From Patescibacteria group bacterium (GTDB taxonomy: Bacteria > Patescibacteriota > Saccharimonadia > Saccharimonadales > Saccharimonadaceae): a stretch of DNA of 10,662 nt. The notes below the pieces were generated by a model, which searched no databases, had not been told where the DNA came from, and saw only the letters and a list, made by a program, of their open reading frames with translations. Shown in pieces: positions 1-6,579 of this stretch (its first letter is position 1; every line of letters begins with the position of its first letter). The DNA is taken from NCBI GenBank assembly GCA_030917245.1, contig JAUPVA010000032.1, forward strand, positions 1-10,662, given 5' to 3'. Made by a program: the position numbers and the translations under genes.

Positions 1-429
1 GCTTGCTACCGGATACCGTGCCCTCAGCCAAGTTTCCCAATCGTCTGGATCTGCCGTCAGGCTGATGGTAATTGTGCGCTTAAACGGGAGTGAACGATAA
101 AGATTGACAGTGGTAGCCAGGGTATCGAGCAAATTTATTTCAGCAGAGTAGCTTGCGGCATCGGTTCCGTAAATTATTCCAGTTGTCGGATGTTCAAGAA
201 ACGTAATCGCTTCGCCAGATGTCTTGATTTGATCTGCCTCACCGTTGGTGATATGCCGATAGGTAGTCTGCCCGTCACCCCGGTCGGGTCGGGTCGTAAA
301 CGAGCGGACATAGCCAAAACGTGTATCGAGCTTGGACACTGTACGCATGAGAGTAGACTTACCAATTGCGGCCGGCCCGACAATCATAACCAGCGTCTTA
401 TGCTGTAGGAAGTCTTGAAACTTAGACAT
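1..429 (-). CDS. Guanylate-kinase-like P-loop protein (C-terminus beyond window)
   Basis: The first 143 residues of a P-loop nucleoside monophosphate kinase-like protein read without a stop to the window edge. Seen: Walker A GPAAIGKST at residues 18-26, a SFTTRPDRGDG segment at 43-53 that matches the guanylate kinase GMP-binding pattern S-x-TTR-x2-R-x-G-E-x-D-G, a following Tyr at 57, and IIYGTD at 85-90, which corresponds to the family's YYGT segment. Guanylate kinase converts GMP and ATP to GDP and ADP in the cytoplasm. The Walker A differs from the usual GPSGVGKGT and the Glu of the GMP loop is replaced, so substrate specificity is uncertain and a divergent paralogue is possible. The ATG lies inside the end of the exonuclease III gene (overlap 422-429), so the two are probably cotranscribed and translationally coupled. 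Confidence 0.75.
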   Translation of the reverse strand, partial: MSKFQDFLQHKTLVMIVGPAAIGKSTLMRTVSKLDTRFGYVRSFTTRPDRGDGQTTYRHITNGEADQIKTSGEAITFLEHPTTGIIYGTDAASYSAEINLLDTLATTVNLYRSLPFKRTITISLTADPDDWETWLRARYPVAS

Positions 430-1222
430 CGAGCTCAATACTGACCGGACAATGGTCACTTCCTAATACGTCAGGGTGGATTTGAGGATTTTTGATTTTG
501 TCTGCAAGTGAATCACTTGCTAGCCAGTAGTCAATTCGCCAGCCAATGTTTCGGGCCCGGGCGTTAGCCCAGTGAGTCCACCAGCTGTAAGCGCCAGCTT
601 GGTCAGGATAGGCCGCTCGGAACGTGTCTATAAAGCCGGCTGCTAAGAAGTCATCAAAGCGCTCTCGTTCTTCGTTTGTAAAGCCGTGTTTGCCAATGTT
701 TGGCTTTGGATTTGCCAGGTCTATTTCTTGATGAGCCACGTTTAAGTCGCCACAGAAGAGAACTGGCTTTGTCGCCTCGAGCTGCTTCATGTAGGTCAAG
801 AATGCTCGGTCCCAGCTGTCGTAGCGTAATGCTAGTCGACTCAGATCGCCTTTAGAGTTGGGGGTGTATACGGTTACAATCCAAGAATCGGCGAATTCGG
901 CGGCAATTACCCTACCTTCGTCATTCGGATTACCATACGTATCTCCGGTTACGTTAAACGCTTTGATTATGTCAGATGGAAAGCCGTCAATGTAGCGAAG
1001 TGCTGGTTGCTTGGTGAAGATAGCAGTTCCCGAGTAGCCTTTCTTTACCGCCGAGAAGAAGTGTTCTTCGTATTGTGGCAAGTCAATTTCAACTTGATCA
1101 CGTGATGCCTTAGTCTCCTGCAGACAGAGTATGTCTGGGTCATGCGACGCAATAAACGAATCAAATGCCCCCTTATTTATGACAGCCCGAATTCCGTTCA
1201 CATTCCACGAATATAATTTCAT
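422..1222 (-). CDS. xth: Exodeoxyribonuclease III / AP endonuclease (ExoA type)
   Basis: A 266-residue member of the EEP (exonuclease-endonuclease-phosphatase) fold, the usual length for the family. It cleaves DNA 5' to abasic sites and trims 3' ends in base excision repair. Seen: SWNVNG at residues 5-10 (Asn7), LQETK at 34-38 (metal-binding Glu36), VYTPN at 118-122 (Tyr119), GDLNVAH at 158-164 (Asp159, Asn161), NIGWRIDYW at 225-233, and GSDHCP at 254-259 (Asp256-His257 pair). All catalytic residues are present. A longer reading from 1291 exists, but ATG 1222 is chosen: the family begins M-K-L-x-S-W-N-V-N-G, and a -10-like TATACT ends six bases upstream. It is the first gene of a probable two-gene operon with the guanylate-kinase-like gene. 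Confidence 0.95.
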   Translation of the reverse strand: MKLYSWNVNGIRAVINKGAFDSFIASHDPDILCLQETKASRDQVEIDLPQYEEHFFSAVKKGYSGTAIFTKQPALRYIDGFPSDIIKAFNVTGDTYGNPNDEGRVIAAEFADSWIVTVYTPNSKGDLSRLALRYDSWDRAFLTYMKQLEATKPVLFCGDLNVAHQEIDLANPKPNIGKHGFTNEERERFDDFLAAGFIDTFRAAYPDQAGAYSWWTHWANARARNIGWRIDYWLASDSLADKIKNPQIHPDVLGSDHCPVSIELDV

Positions 1223-1226
1223 AGTA

Positions 1227-1238
1227 CAAGTATACTTG
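1227..1238. promoter_or_regulatory. 12-bp palindrome containing the xth -10 box
   Basis: CAAGTATACTTG is a perfect palindrome. On the minus strand it contains TATACT (1234 to 1229), six bases before the xth ATG. The position fits a leaderless promoter, and the symmetry could mark a repressor site. No good -35 is seen on the minus strand. The palindrome does not match the LexA consensus patterns I know. Confidence 0.45.
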
Positions 1239-1267
1239 ACGCCCCTTACGTATCGCAGAAGAATGGG

Positions 1268-1281
1268 TATAATGGTATAAG
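1268..1281 (+). promoter_or_regulatory. Probable -10 boxes for the 1310 gene
   Basis: TATAAT at 1268-1273 is followed by TATAAG at 1276-1281, which is preceded by TGG as an extended -10. Either would start a transcript about 20-30 bases before the GTG at 1310, leaving room for the GGAG ribosome binding site at 1301-1304. TTGACG at 1236-1241 is too far away (26 bases) to act as the -35 of the first box. Confidence 0.5.
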
Positions 1282-1309
1282 TCCAGTCCATCGATACCCA
1301 GGAGTAAAT

Positions 1310-1813
1310 GTGTCACCGTCAGAGACAAGCTTTGTTCTGCGGGCGGAGCAGATTGCACAGACCGTTGCTACTCGACGACAACTCGAGGATGCGGAGCAGC
1401 TAAGAAACACCATTGTCGGAACAGAGGATGGTCACTGGTTGCTGAATACGCTCCACAGTGTTCGCCGTAAGGGGTCAACAGCCAGACTTGGAACCGCTCG
1501 ACGATTCCAATTTCTCGGAAAGAGCGCTGAGGATGTGATTAATGGTCGAAGTGACGAATCTTGTCACCAGATCATCGACATGCCTGCTCAGTCCGTCGTT
1601 CGAAAGATCGAAGGGAGCGGGTACGGCACTTGGCTCTTTGAGGTCGAGAACAACAAATTCGGCGACGATCACGAGCAGATTGTCGTGGCCTTCCGCAAGG
1701 TGGGACATGATTACTTGTTGTACCTGAAGCGACACCGTCGAGGCGAGAATCAAGCGACGGGACGACGCGCCGGCACCCGATTCAGAGGCGCTGGCCCAGA
1801 CCGATCGTTCTAG
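1310..1813 (+). CDS. Hypothetical protein, 167 residues, basic tail
   Basis: I do not recognise a family. The start is GTG at 1310 with a GGAG Shine-Dalgarno five bases upstream; the overlapping ATG at 1308 gives only a short frame. The reading is soluble-looking, with no signal peptide or membrane segment. Residues 11-60 look helical and charged; residues 86-140 look like alternating strands (a GTWLFEVENN stretch, then EQIVVAFRKVGHDYLLYLKR); residues 141-165 form an Arg/Gly-rich basic tail that could bind nucleic acid or a surface. It sits alone between two minus-strand genes, with its own probable promoter and a hairpin after the stop. The opposite strand also has a 121-codon frame (1475-1840), but that runs into the terminator and lacks a comparable start signal. 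The existence of the gene is moderately supported; its function is unknown. Confidence 0.55.
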   Translation: MSPSETSFVLRAEQIAQTVATRRQLEDAEQLRNTIVGTEDGHWLLNTLHSVRRKGSTARLGTARRFQFLGKSAEDVINGRSDESCHQIIDMPAQSVVRKIEGSGYGTWLFEVENNKFGDDHEQIVVAFRKVGHDYLLYLKRHRRGENQATGRRAGTRFRGAGPDRSF

Positions 1814-1828
1814 TCGGACTGGCAAAAA

Positions 1829-1873
1829 GGCCGTCCGCACTCTCCTGATTCACAGGATGATGTGCGGACGGCC
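1829..1873 (-). terminator. Hairpin terminator for smpB, possibly bidirectional
   Basis: A perfect 12-bp stem (GGCCGTCCGCAC at 1829-1840, its complement at 1862-1873) encloses a small inner stem (TCCTG 1843-1847 with CAGGA 1853-1857). On the minus strand it is followed by TTTTT (the A-run at 1824-1828), a classic intrinsic terminator just downstream of smpB. On the plus strand it follows the 1310 gene by 15 bases, but the tail there is U-poor. Confidence 0.9.
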
Positions 1874-1895
1874 TGTTCAATAGCAAAATATTATT

Positions 1896-2369
1896 TTATG
1901 CTTGTTTCATTTCTCGTCGCGTGTCACGATCTTGGTCTCGTCGTTTAATGGTTTCTCGTTTGTCGTAGGTTTTTTTGCCTTTTCCAAGCGCTATAACGAC
2001 TTTAATGTATTTGCCGCTGGTGAGAATTTTGGTAGGAACAATCGTCATACCCTGCTGTTTACTCGCAACAAAGCTATCAATTTGACGGCGACTCGCTAAC
2101 AGCTTACGCGCCGATGTGTCTACGGAACGCGACTCAGCTGTTTTGTCGTTTAACTTGAGACTAAAACTGGCGTTGTTTAGCCAAAGCTCATTCTTTTTGA
2201 CTGTAACAAAAGCTCCCTTGAGTTGAACGTGGCCGTCGCGAGCAGCTCGAACTTCAAGTCCGGTCAAAACAATGCCGGCAACAATTTCGTCACCGAGAGC
2301 ATAATCAAAGCGCGCCCGTCGATTAACGACGGTCGTTGGGCTAATCTTCTTTCGTTTATTACCGGCCAT
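1896..2369 (-). CDS. smpB: SsrA-binding protein SmpB
   Basis: A 157-residue SmpB of typical length. It binds tmRNA and brings it to stalled ribosomes for trans-translation. Seen: NRRARFDY near residues 16-23 (family N-[RK]-[RK]-A-R-[HF]-[DE]-Y), the VLTGLEVRAARDGHVQLKGAF core at about 34-54 matching the tmRNA-binding OB-fold pattern, and the C-terminal K-G-K-K-x-Y-D-K-R-E-T-I-K-R-R-D signature at about 129-145 with the basic decoding-site tail. A longer frame to 2405 exists, but ATG 2369 gives the usual MAGNK-like start and lies nine bases after an extended -10. The tmRNA gene itself is not in this window. Confidence 0.96.
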   Translation of the reverse strand: MAGNKRKKISPTTVVNRRARFDYALGDEIVAGIVLTGLEVRAARDGHVQLKGAFVTVKKNELWLNNASFSLKLNDKTAESRSVDTSARKLLASRRQIDSFVASKQQGMTIVPTKILTSGKYIKVVIALGKGKKTYDKRETIKRRDQDRDTRREMKQA

Positions 2370-2378
2370 GGTTTTACT

Positions 2379-2387
2379 ATTGTAACA
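2379..2387 (-). promoter_or_regulatory. smpB extended -10 promoter
   Basis: On the minus strand TGT-TACAAT ends nine bases before the smpB ATG. A possible -35, TTGTCA, lies at 2405-2400 but only 15 bases away. The spacing predicts a leaderless or nearly leaderless transcript. The region is head-to-head with the plus-strand promoter at 2399-2427. Confidence 0.6.
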
Positions 2388-2398
2388 GATACGAACCA

Positions 2399-2427
2399 TT
2401 GACAATTAATAACTAACGTTATATAAT
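2399..2427 (+). promoter_or_regulatory. Consensus sigma-70-type promoter upstream of the cmk-like gene
   Basis: TTGACA at 2399-2404 and TATAAT at 2422-2427 are separated by exactly 17 bases: a perfect consensus promoter. Transcription would begin near 2434, about 65 bases before the GTG at 2499, and would immediately cover the hairpin at 2439-2459. Its -35 overlaps the candidate -35 of smpB on the other strand. Confidence 0.85.
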
Positions 2428-2438
2428 GAAATGAGAGT

Positions 2439-2459
2439 CCGCCTCATTCGTTGGGGCGG
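2439..2459 (+). terminator. Leader hairpin: attenuator or short-RNA terminator
   Basis: An 8-bp stem (CCGCCTCA 2439-2446 with TGGGGCGG 2452-2459, one G-U pair) closes a five-base loop and is followed by TTTCGTCATTT. An outer GAAATGA/TCATTTC pair surrounds it (2429-2435 and 2465-2471), although its 5' arm lies mostly before the predicted transcript start. The hairpin could end a roughly 45-base RNA or attenuate the cmk-like gene. The U-tract is imperfect, so termination strength is uncertain. Confidence 0.5.
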
Positions 2460-2481
2460 TTTCGTCATTTCTAGGCACTTT

Positions 2482-2490
2482 TGCTATAGT
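2482..2490 (+). promoter_or_regulatory. Second, start-proximal extended -10 of the cmk-like gene
   Basis: TGC-TATAGT ends eight bases before the GTG at 2499, the spacing seen before several other genes here. A transcript from it would be leaderless and would bypass the upstream hairpin. Confidence 0.5.
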
Positions 2491-2498
2491 GAAGACTA

Positions 2499-3326
2499 GT
2501 GACTACTCCTCTTCCCTTACCAAAGCTCATCACATTCGATGGCGAAGCTCGCAGTGGTAAGGGTACTATTGTTCAATTAGTAAAAGACCATATTCGTGAC
2601 GAGCTTGGCATGAAAGTTATGTTAATTGACGCCGGGCAAGTGTTTCGTTGTCTGGTTGTAGCTGCGACAAATCGAGGAGTTGACGTAGATGACCCGAATG
2701 CAATAGATGCATTCTTGGGTGATGATAGGTCGGCCGAAGAATGTGTCCAGTTCGTTAAGGCTGTGTATCATATGCAAAAGATAGATCGCGATGCTATTTT
2801 GTATACCAATGAAGTGAGCGTTGGTAGTGCCAAGATTGGTGCGCGACCCTTAAGCCAAGTTTTCAAAGACGAATTGCTAAAAAAATGGCTTCGAGATGCC
2901 GGTAATGAGCGCTACGACGTCGTTCTGCTAGATGGTCGAGCCCTTGAAGAAGTAGGTGTTCGACTTGAGGCTCAAGGCCTATGCAATTTTGTCATGGGGC
3001 TTTACTTTGTGTGCGACCCTATTGTTGGTGCGCGCCGAACGTTAGGCTATGCTGACATGTTCTACGATTCATTAGATAGTGAGCGTCAGGCGGCTGTTGA
3101 TGAGTTGGTAAAGCAGATCGTATCTCGTAATGAAGCCGACCGGACTCGAAGTGTTCAGCCTATCGTCCCCCCCGCGGGTGCGCCGCGCTACATCCTCCCG
3201 GACATACCACTCACCGCGCTTACCGACGAGCGGTTTATGGCAACGATTGATACCAGCGCCGAGATGAAAAAAGATAAAATGGCAATGCCAGTAATTACAC
3301 TTGTTTCACGAATGCTAACGCGTTAG
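2499..3326 (+). CDS. Divergent cytidylate-kinase-like protein
   Basis: A 275-residue P-loop kinase, longer than the usual ~220-230 residues of cytidylate kinase, which phosphorylates CMP/dCMP with ATP. Seen: Walker A GEARSGKGT at residues 15-23, LIDAGQVFR at 42-50 (family position D-[ST]-G-A-x-Y-R), LLDGRALEEVG at 143-153 (family D-G-R-D-I-G), an arginine pair at 179-180 within the lid-like region, and SRNEADRTRSVQPIVPPAGA at 209-228, matching the family's R-D-x2-D-x2-R-x3-P-L-x2-A segment, ending in ATIDTS at 248-253. The Asp of G-R-D is replaced by Ala, and the Tyr near 49 by Phe, so catalysis or specificity may be altered. The start is GTG (reading VTTPLPLP); no upstream in-frame ATG is available. 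The 3' end overlaps the convergent glycosyltransferase by 12 bases. Confidence 0.8.
   Translation: MTTPLPLPKLITFDGEARSGKGTIVQLVKDHIRDELGMKVMLIDAGQVFRCLVVAATNRGVDVDDPNAIDAFLGDDRSAEECVQFVKAVYHMQKIDRDAILYTNEVSVGSAKIGARPLSQVFKDELLKKWLRDAGNERYDVVLLDGRALEEVGVRLEAQGLCNFVMGLYFVCDPIVGARRTLGYADMFYDSLDSERQAAVDELVKQIVSRNEADRTRSVQPIVPPAGAPRYILPDIPLTALTDERFMATIDTSAEMKKDKMAMPVITLVSRMLTR
3315..3326. repeat. 12-bp palindrome joining two convergent stop codons
   Basis: CTAACGCGTTAG is its own reverse complement. The cmk-like gene (plus) and the glycosyltransferase (minus) both end here and both therefore finish in Leu-Thr-Arg-stop. It is too short and lacks a loop and U-tract, so it is not a normal terminator. 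Confidence 0.7.
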
Positions 3327-4400
3327 AGAATCTGTAGTACGCAACAGCACGCGTGCAGATTCGTCCCAGCTAAATCGGTCTACGGCAACGACGCCTGCTT
3401 TTGATCGTAAAGTACGCTCCGCGAGATCGTCCAGCGATTGAACGCCGCGTGCAAAGTTTTCTGCGTCGTTTGGGTCGGCAAAAACGGCTGACCCATCGCC
3501 GGCAATCTCTCGAAAGAAAGGTCGGTCGCTGACGACGCACGGCACACCGAGCTTAAGTGCCTCTGCCAAAGGCAAGCCAAATCCTTCCGCTCGGCTCGCG
3601 CTGACCATAACCGCGTCGTCGGCAAGCAGTCCGGCGTACACGTCGTCACTGACGCCATCATGAAAAATAACGTTCGCATCGCGCGGTATGTGTCGTTGAA
3701 GCTCTGCTCTACGCTCATGAGATATTTTGCTGCAGAGGTGTAGCGTGCGGCCCGGCAAGTGCCGCATCATAGAAATAAGCGTTTCGACATTTTTATAGGG
3801 CAAAAACGCTCCCATGTAGATAAGATTCTTCGGAGGTGTTTTGTGCTGAGTTACGGGCTTTTTTAAGAGTGGCGATAAGTCACGAGCAGCGTTAGAAATA
3901 ACCACGAGTGGGCGTTTAGTCAGTCTTGCATGGGCAATCTCGTCACTAGAGGTTTGGCTAACTGTTGCGACAGTGTCGGCCCGATTAAGAATAATCCGTT
4001 GAGGCCAATATGACAGGTGAAACAAACGCCACAGTAGACGAATAATCCCCTTGGCTGACGTAGGAGGAGTTCGGTGCGCGTAATAAATCATGTCGTGCAA
4101 GGTTAAGATGAGCTTAAAGCGTTTGCCGAGTGTTCCTATTGTTTGCATAGGACTAAAAACTACGGTCGGACCAAAGCGGTTGAGTCGCATGCTCGTGAAC
4201 GGTTCCCTCCATGAGTCGACTTTGTGAATTTTTACCGCCTTGGCGCTGTCGGGTAGCATGGCGGCTTGTTCATCTGAAGACACGATATATGTCACGTTCT
4301 TTGACTGCCGGGCAACTGCATGAGCGAGTTCGTAGGAATAGCGACTAATACCATCGTGAAAATCGGTCCGAATATAGCGGGCGTCAAAAAATAATTTCAT
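3315..4400 (-). CDS. GT4-family glycosyltransferase (GT-B fold)
   Basis: A 361-residue retaining glycosyltransferase. Seen: an N-terminal acceptor domain beginning MKLFFDARYI with a glycine-containing HDGISRYSYEL loop at 15-25 and LTLHDMIY at 99-106; and a C-terminal Rossmann domain with LIYMGAFLPYKN at 193-204, the sugar-nucleotide-binding position usually reading G-R-x3-x-K-N, and SRAEGFGLPLAEALKLGVP at 269-287, which carries the E-x7-E motif (Glu272 and Glu280) of GT4. The domain pattern matches mannosyl- or rhamnosyltransferases of surface polysaccharide and glycolipid synthesis; donor and acceptor cannot be read from sequence. There is no transmembrane segment, so it would act at the cytoplasmic side. 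It is divergent from the other GT4 gene across 68 bases. Confidence 0.9.
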   Translation of the reverse strand: MKLFFDARYIRTDFHDGISRYSYELAHAVARQSKNVTYIVSSDEQAAMLPDSAKAVKIHKVDSWREPFTSMRLNRFGPTVVFSPMQTIGTLGKRFKLILTLHDMIYYAHRTPPTSAKGIIRLLWRLFHLSYWPQRIILNRADTVATVSQTSSDEIAHARLTKRPLVVISNAARDLSPLLKKPVTQHKTPPKNLIYMGAFLPYKNVETLISMMRHLPGRTLHLCSKISHERRAELQRHIPRDANVIFHDGVSDDVYAGLLADDAVMVSASRAEGFGLPLAEALKLGVPCVVSDRPFFREIAGDGSAVFADPNDAENFARGVQSLDDLAERTLRSKAGVVAVDRFSWDESARVLLRTTDSLTR

Positions 4401-4410
4401 ACGTGTTTAC

Positions 4411-4416
4411 AGTATA
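4411..4416 (-). promoter_or_regulatory. -10 box of the minus-strand glycosyltransferase
   Basis: TATACT on the minus strand lies ten bases before the ATG at 4400. There is no Shine-Dalgarno sequence in the gap, and no convincing -35. Confidence 0.45.
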
Positions 4417-4450
4417 GCGGATACCACGAAGCGGAGTATTGTATGCGTGA

Positions 4451-4459
4451 TGGTATAAT
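4451..4459 (+). promoter_or_regulatory. Extended -10 promoter of the plus-strand glycosyltransferase
   Basis: TGG-TATAAT is a perfect extended -10 ending nine bases before the ATG at 4469. The gap contains GGAG at 4460-4463, which might serve as a ribosome binding site only if transcription began further upstream. Confidence 0.65.
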
Positions 4460-4468
4460 GGAGCCTAT

Positions 4469-5683
4469 ATGAAAATCCTCATCGCAGCCGACCTACACTG
4501 GCCGACTATCAACGGTGTGGCGACGTTTAGTCGCAACCTTGCAAAAGGCATGGCAGATCGCGGGCACGAAGTGATAGTCATTGCGCCTAGCCAGCGTCGT
4601 TCAGGGCGCAGTAGCGAAGAGTATGACGGTAACCATGTCGTAAAACGTACGATGTCGGTCCCCTTCCCGTTGTACCAAAATTTCCGAATATCGGTTGCGC
4701 CACAACGTGAAGTGAAAAAAATTATTGAAGAATTTGAGCCAGACGTAGTGCATATTCAAATGCTTCTTGGCATTGGTCAGGCCACTATGCGGTATGCTCA
4801 GCGCTATAATATACCCGTCGTAACGACGAATCACGCTATTCCAGATAACCTGCTAGAAAACATACGTATGCTGGCGCCGGTTTCTAAACAATTGAGCTAC
4901 CTGATAACCGAGTATGGTGCGCGGTTCCATAAAAAAGCTGACTATATTACTATGCCGACCCAAGCGGCAATTGACATGTTGGCAGCGGGTCGCACCGACT
5001 TACCAGACGTACCCATCAAGCCGGTTTCAAACGGTATTGATCTGAGCCGTTTTACGCCGACGAAGCCCAATGCTGCGATTTACGAAAAATTCTCGATTCC
5101 AAAAGATCGTCTGGTCGTGACGTATGTTGGCCGTTTGGACAGTGAAAAACATATTCATGTGCTGATTGATGCCTTTAGCACGGTTTTGGAGCGGACGCAA
5201 AAACCGGTTCATCTTGTAATTGTTGGAGGCGGCACCGACTCCGAACGACTTGAAAATCATGTATATGAGCTTGGTATTCACGATAGCGTAACGTTTACCG
5301 GTCGAGTGACAGACGACGAAATTGTTGAACTACATAAGGTCGGCGACGTGTTCGCAATGCCGAGTCCTGCCGAGCTTCAATGTATTGCCGCGCTTGAAGC
5401 TATGTCGAGTGGTAAACCCGTCGTGGCGGTAAATGCTGGCGCTGTGTACGAACTGTGTCAGACTGATCGCAATGGATTCTTGTGTGAGAAGGACGATGAC
5501 GAACAGATGGCTGAGGCATTACTGACACTTATTGAAGACGACAATTTACGGGCGAAATTCGCTAAAGAAAGTCTGAAGATTGCCGCTACGCACGATATGA
5601 ACCATACGCTCGAACAATTCGAAGATATATACGCTCATGTTATCGCGACAAAAACTCGCGAATTGCCTCAGCGACTTCTTTAG
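4469..5683 (+). CDS. GT4-family glycosyltransferase, glycolipid-synthase-like
   Basis: A 404-residue GT-B glycosyltransferase. Seen: DLHWPTINGVATFSRNLAKG at 8-27 (the typical P-x3-G-V-x3 acceptor-domain start), VVTTNHAIP at 117-125, the hinge SNGIDLSRF at 187-195, YVGRLDSEKHI at 219-229 with the donor-phosphate Arg and Lys, VGGGTDSERL at 252-261, and SPAELQCIAALEAMSSGKPVV at 299-319 with the E-x7-E pair Glu302/Glu310. The overall order and the E-x-Q-x-I-x2-x-E-A variant resemble diacylglycerol glucosyltransferases and PimB-type mannosyltransferases, so a membrane glycolipid product is a reasonable inference. The substrate is not determined. The last 44 bases overlap the convergent hydrolase gene. 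Confidence 0.92.
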   Translation: MKILIAADLHWPTINGVATFSRNLAKGMADRGHEVIVIAPSQRRSGRSSEEYDGNHVVKRTMSVPFPLYQNFRISVAPQREVKKIIEEFEPDVVHIQMLLGIGQATMRYAQRYNIPVVTTNHAIPDNLLENIRMLAPVSKQLSYLITEYGARFHKKADYITMPTQAAIDMLAAGRTDLPDVPIKPVSNGIDLSRFTPTKPNAAIYEKFSIPKDRLVVTYVGRLDSEKHIHVLIDAFSTVLERTQKPVHLVIVGGGTDSERLENHVYELGIHDSVTFTGRVTDDEIVELHKVGDVFAMPSPAELQCIAALEAMSSGKPVVAVNAGAVYELCQTDRNGFLCEKDDDEQMAEALLTLIEDDNLRAKFAKESLKIAATHDMNHTLEQFEDIYAHVIATKTRELPQRLL

Positions 5684-6473
5684 GCCGCTCATAGTGCAAT
5701 AAATGCCCTACTCCTCTAATAATATGTAGCTCCGAACCTGACAATGCTTGATGCAACTTTTTTTCTGTCGCAAGGGGCACGACATTGTCTTTGTCGCCAG
5801 TAATAATTCGTATGGTGAATTTTTTATTAAGCTCTGGCGCGTAATCTACTGCACCTTTTTTGTTAATATTGACGTGAAGCTGATAGTAAAAATCGATACT
5901 TGAAATATAATCGAGATTCTTAAAATGATGATCGCGAATTTGTTTTTTTAGTTTTGGCTGGTTCGCTGTCAGAATGATGGCCGTTGAAATGCGACTAATA
6001 AGCCGGCTTTTCACTAATCTTGGACCAGCGCCTGGGACAGTTTTGCCAAGGTAGAACTGTAGTCTTCCTAAGAATTCCCCTATCTTACGCGAATCGAGGT
6101 AATTTACCTTGGTTGCAACAGGACTTACGAGCACTGCCTTGGGATTGAATAGCTCGGGAGCCTGAGCCAACATGCTAGCCACGACAAGCCCGCCCATTGA
6201 ATGACCGATAATATAAGGCGGTTCTTTTAATTGTAAGTCCCGGATGAAATTGTTTACACTATTTGCTAATTCGTCGATCGTAAACGACTCGAGCCCAAGC
6301 TTACTTTCACCAAAGCCGGGTAAATCAGGTACGATGATATGGTATTTTTTTAATTCAGGAATAATATATTGGAACCCTTCGTGGCTGCCGGTAAAGCCGT
6401 GGATAAACACGCAGGTCGGTAACGTTGGGTTGTGATACTTCCAGTAGGCAACATCATTTTTTGAACGAGACAT
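5640..6473 (-). CDS. Alpha/beta hydrolase
   Basis: A 277-residue alpha/beta-hydrolase-fold enzyme. Seen: the oxyanion-hole HG motif at FIHGFTGS (23-30), VPDLPGFGES at 48-57, the nucleophile elbow GHSMGG with Ser92, the catalytic acid in TGDKDNVVP (Asp229) and the catalytic His257 in VGHLLHYERP. The triad is complete, so an active esterase, lipase or C-C hydrolase is expected; the substrate is unknown. There is no signal peptide, so it is probably cytoplasmic. The C-terminal E-x2-A-x-A-I-x-E-F-L is typical of the family, which supports the true 3' end despite the 44-base overlap with the glycosyltransferase. Confidence 0.93.
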   Translation of the reverse strand: MSRSKNDVAYWKYHNPTLPTCVFIHGFTGSHEGFQYIIPELKKYHIIVPDLPGFGESKLGLESFTIDELANSVNNFIRDLQLKEPPYIIGHSMGGLVVASMLAQAPELFNPKAVLVSPVATKVNYLDSRKIGEFLGRLQFYLGKTVPGAGPRLVKSRLISRISTAIILTANQPKLKKQIRDHHFKNLDYISSIDFYYQLHVNINKKGAVDYAPELNKKFTIRIITGDKDNVVPLATEKKLHQALSGSELHIIRGVGHLLHYERPKEVAEAIREFLSR

Positions 6474-6480
6474 TATTAGA

Positions 6481-6489
6481 AGTATAGCA
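6481..6489 (-). promoter_or_regulatory. Extended -10 promoter of the hydrolase
   Basis: On the minus strand TGC-TATACT ends seven bases before the hydrolase ATG at 6473. It lies just past the terminator of the upstream peptide gene, so the hydrolase has its own start of transcription, probably leaderless. Confidence 0.55.
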
Positions 6490-6498
6490 AAAATTGAA

Positions 6499-6546
6499 AC
6501 GGCCCCCGAAGTGGCTCTACCAGAAGTCAGAAACTTCGGGAGCCGT
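6499..6546 (-). terminator. Strong hairpin terminator of the 68-residue peptide gene
   Basis: A 14-bp stem with one mismatch (6499-6512 with 6533-6546, C6504 facing A6541) encloses a 20-base loop; two further A-T pairs extend it. On the minus strand it is followed by TTTCAATTTTT. It lies 33 bases after the peptide's stop codon. On the plus strand a TTTT run also follows, so it may act both ways. Confidence 0.85.
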
Positions 6547-6579
6547 TTTGGGGGCCGCAGAATAGCGACGTGCGCGGGG

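Noticed and set aside
1475..1840. Minus-strand 121-codon frame opposite the 1310 gene.
   Set aside because: It begins inside the loop-and-stem region of the smpB terminator and has no clear start signal, while the plus-strand frame has GGAG and a promoter.
2431..2499. A 22-codon leader peptide (MRVRLIRWGG...) whose stop overlaps the GTG of the cmk-like gene.
   Set aside because: Its ATG lies upstream of the predicted transcript start (about 2434) of the consensus promoter and has no ribosome binding site; the stretch is better explained as a hairpin leader.
3315..3326. The 12-bp palindrome as an intrinsic terminator or site-specific recombination site.
   Set aside because: It has no loop and no U-tract, it is formed by two overlapping stop regions, and no repeat copy is seen elsewhere in the window.
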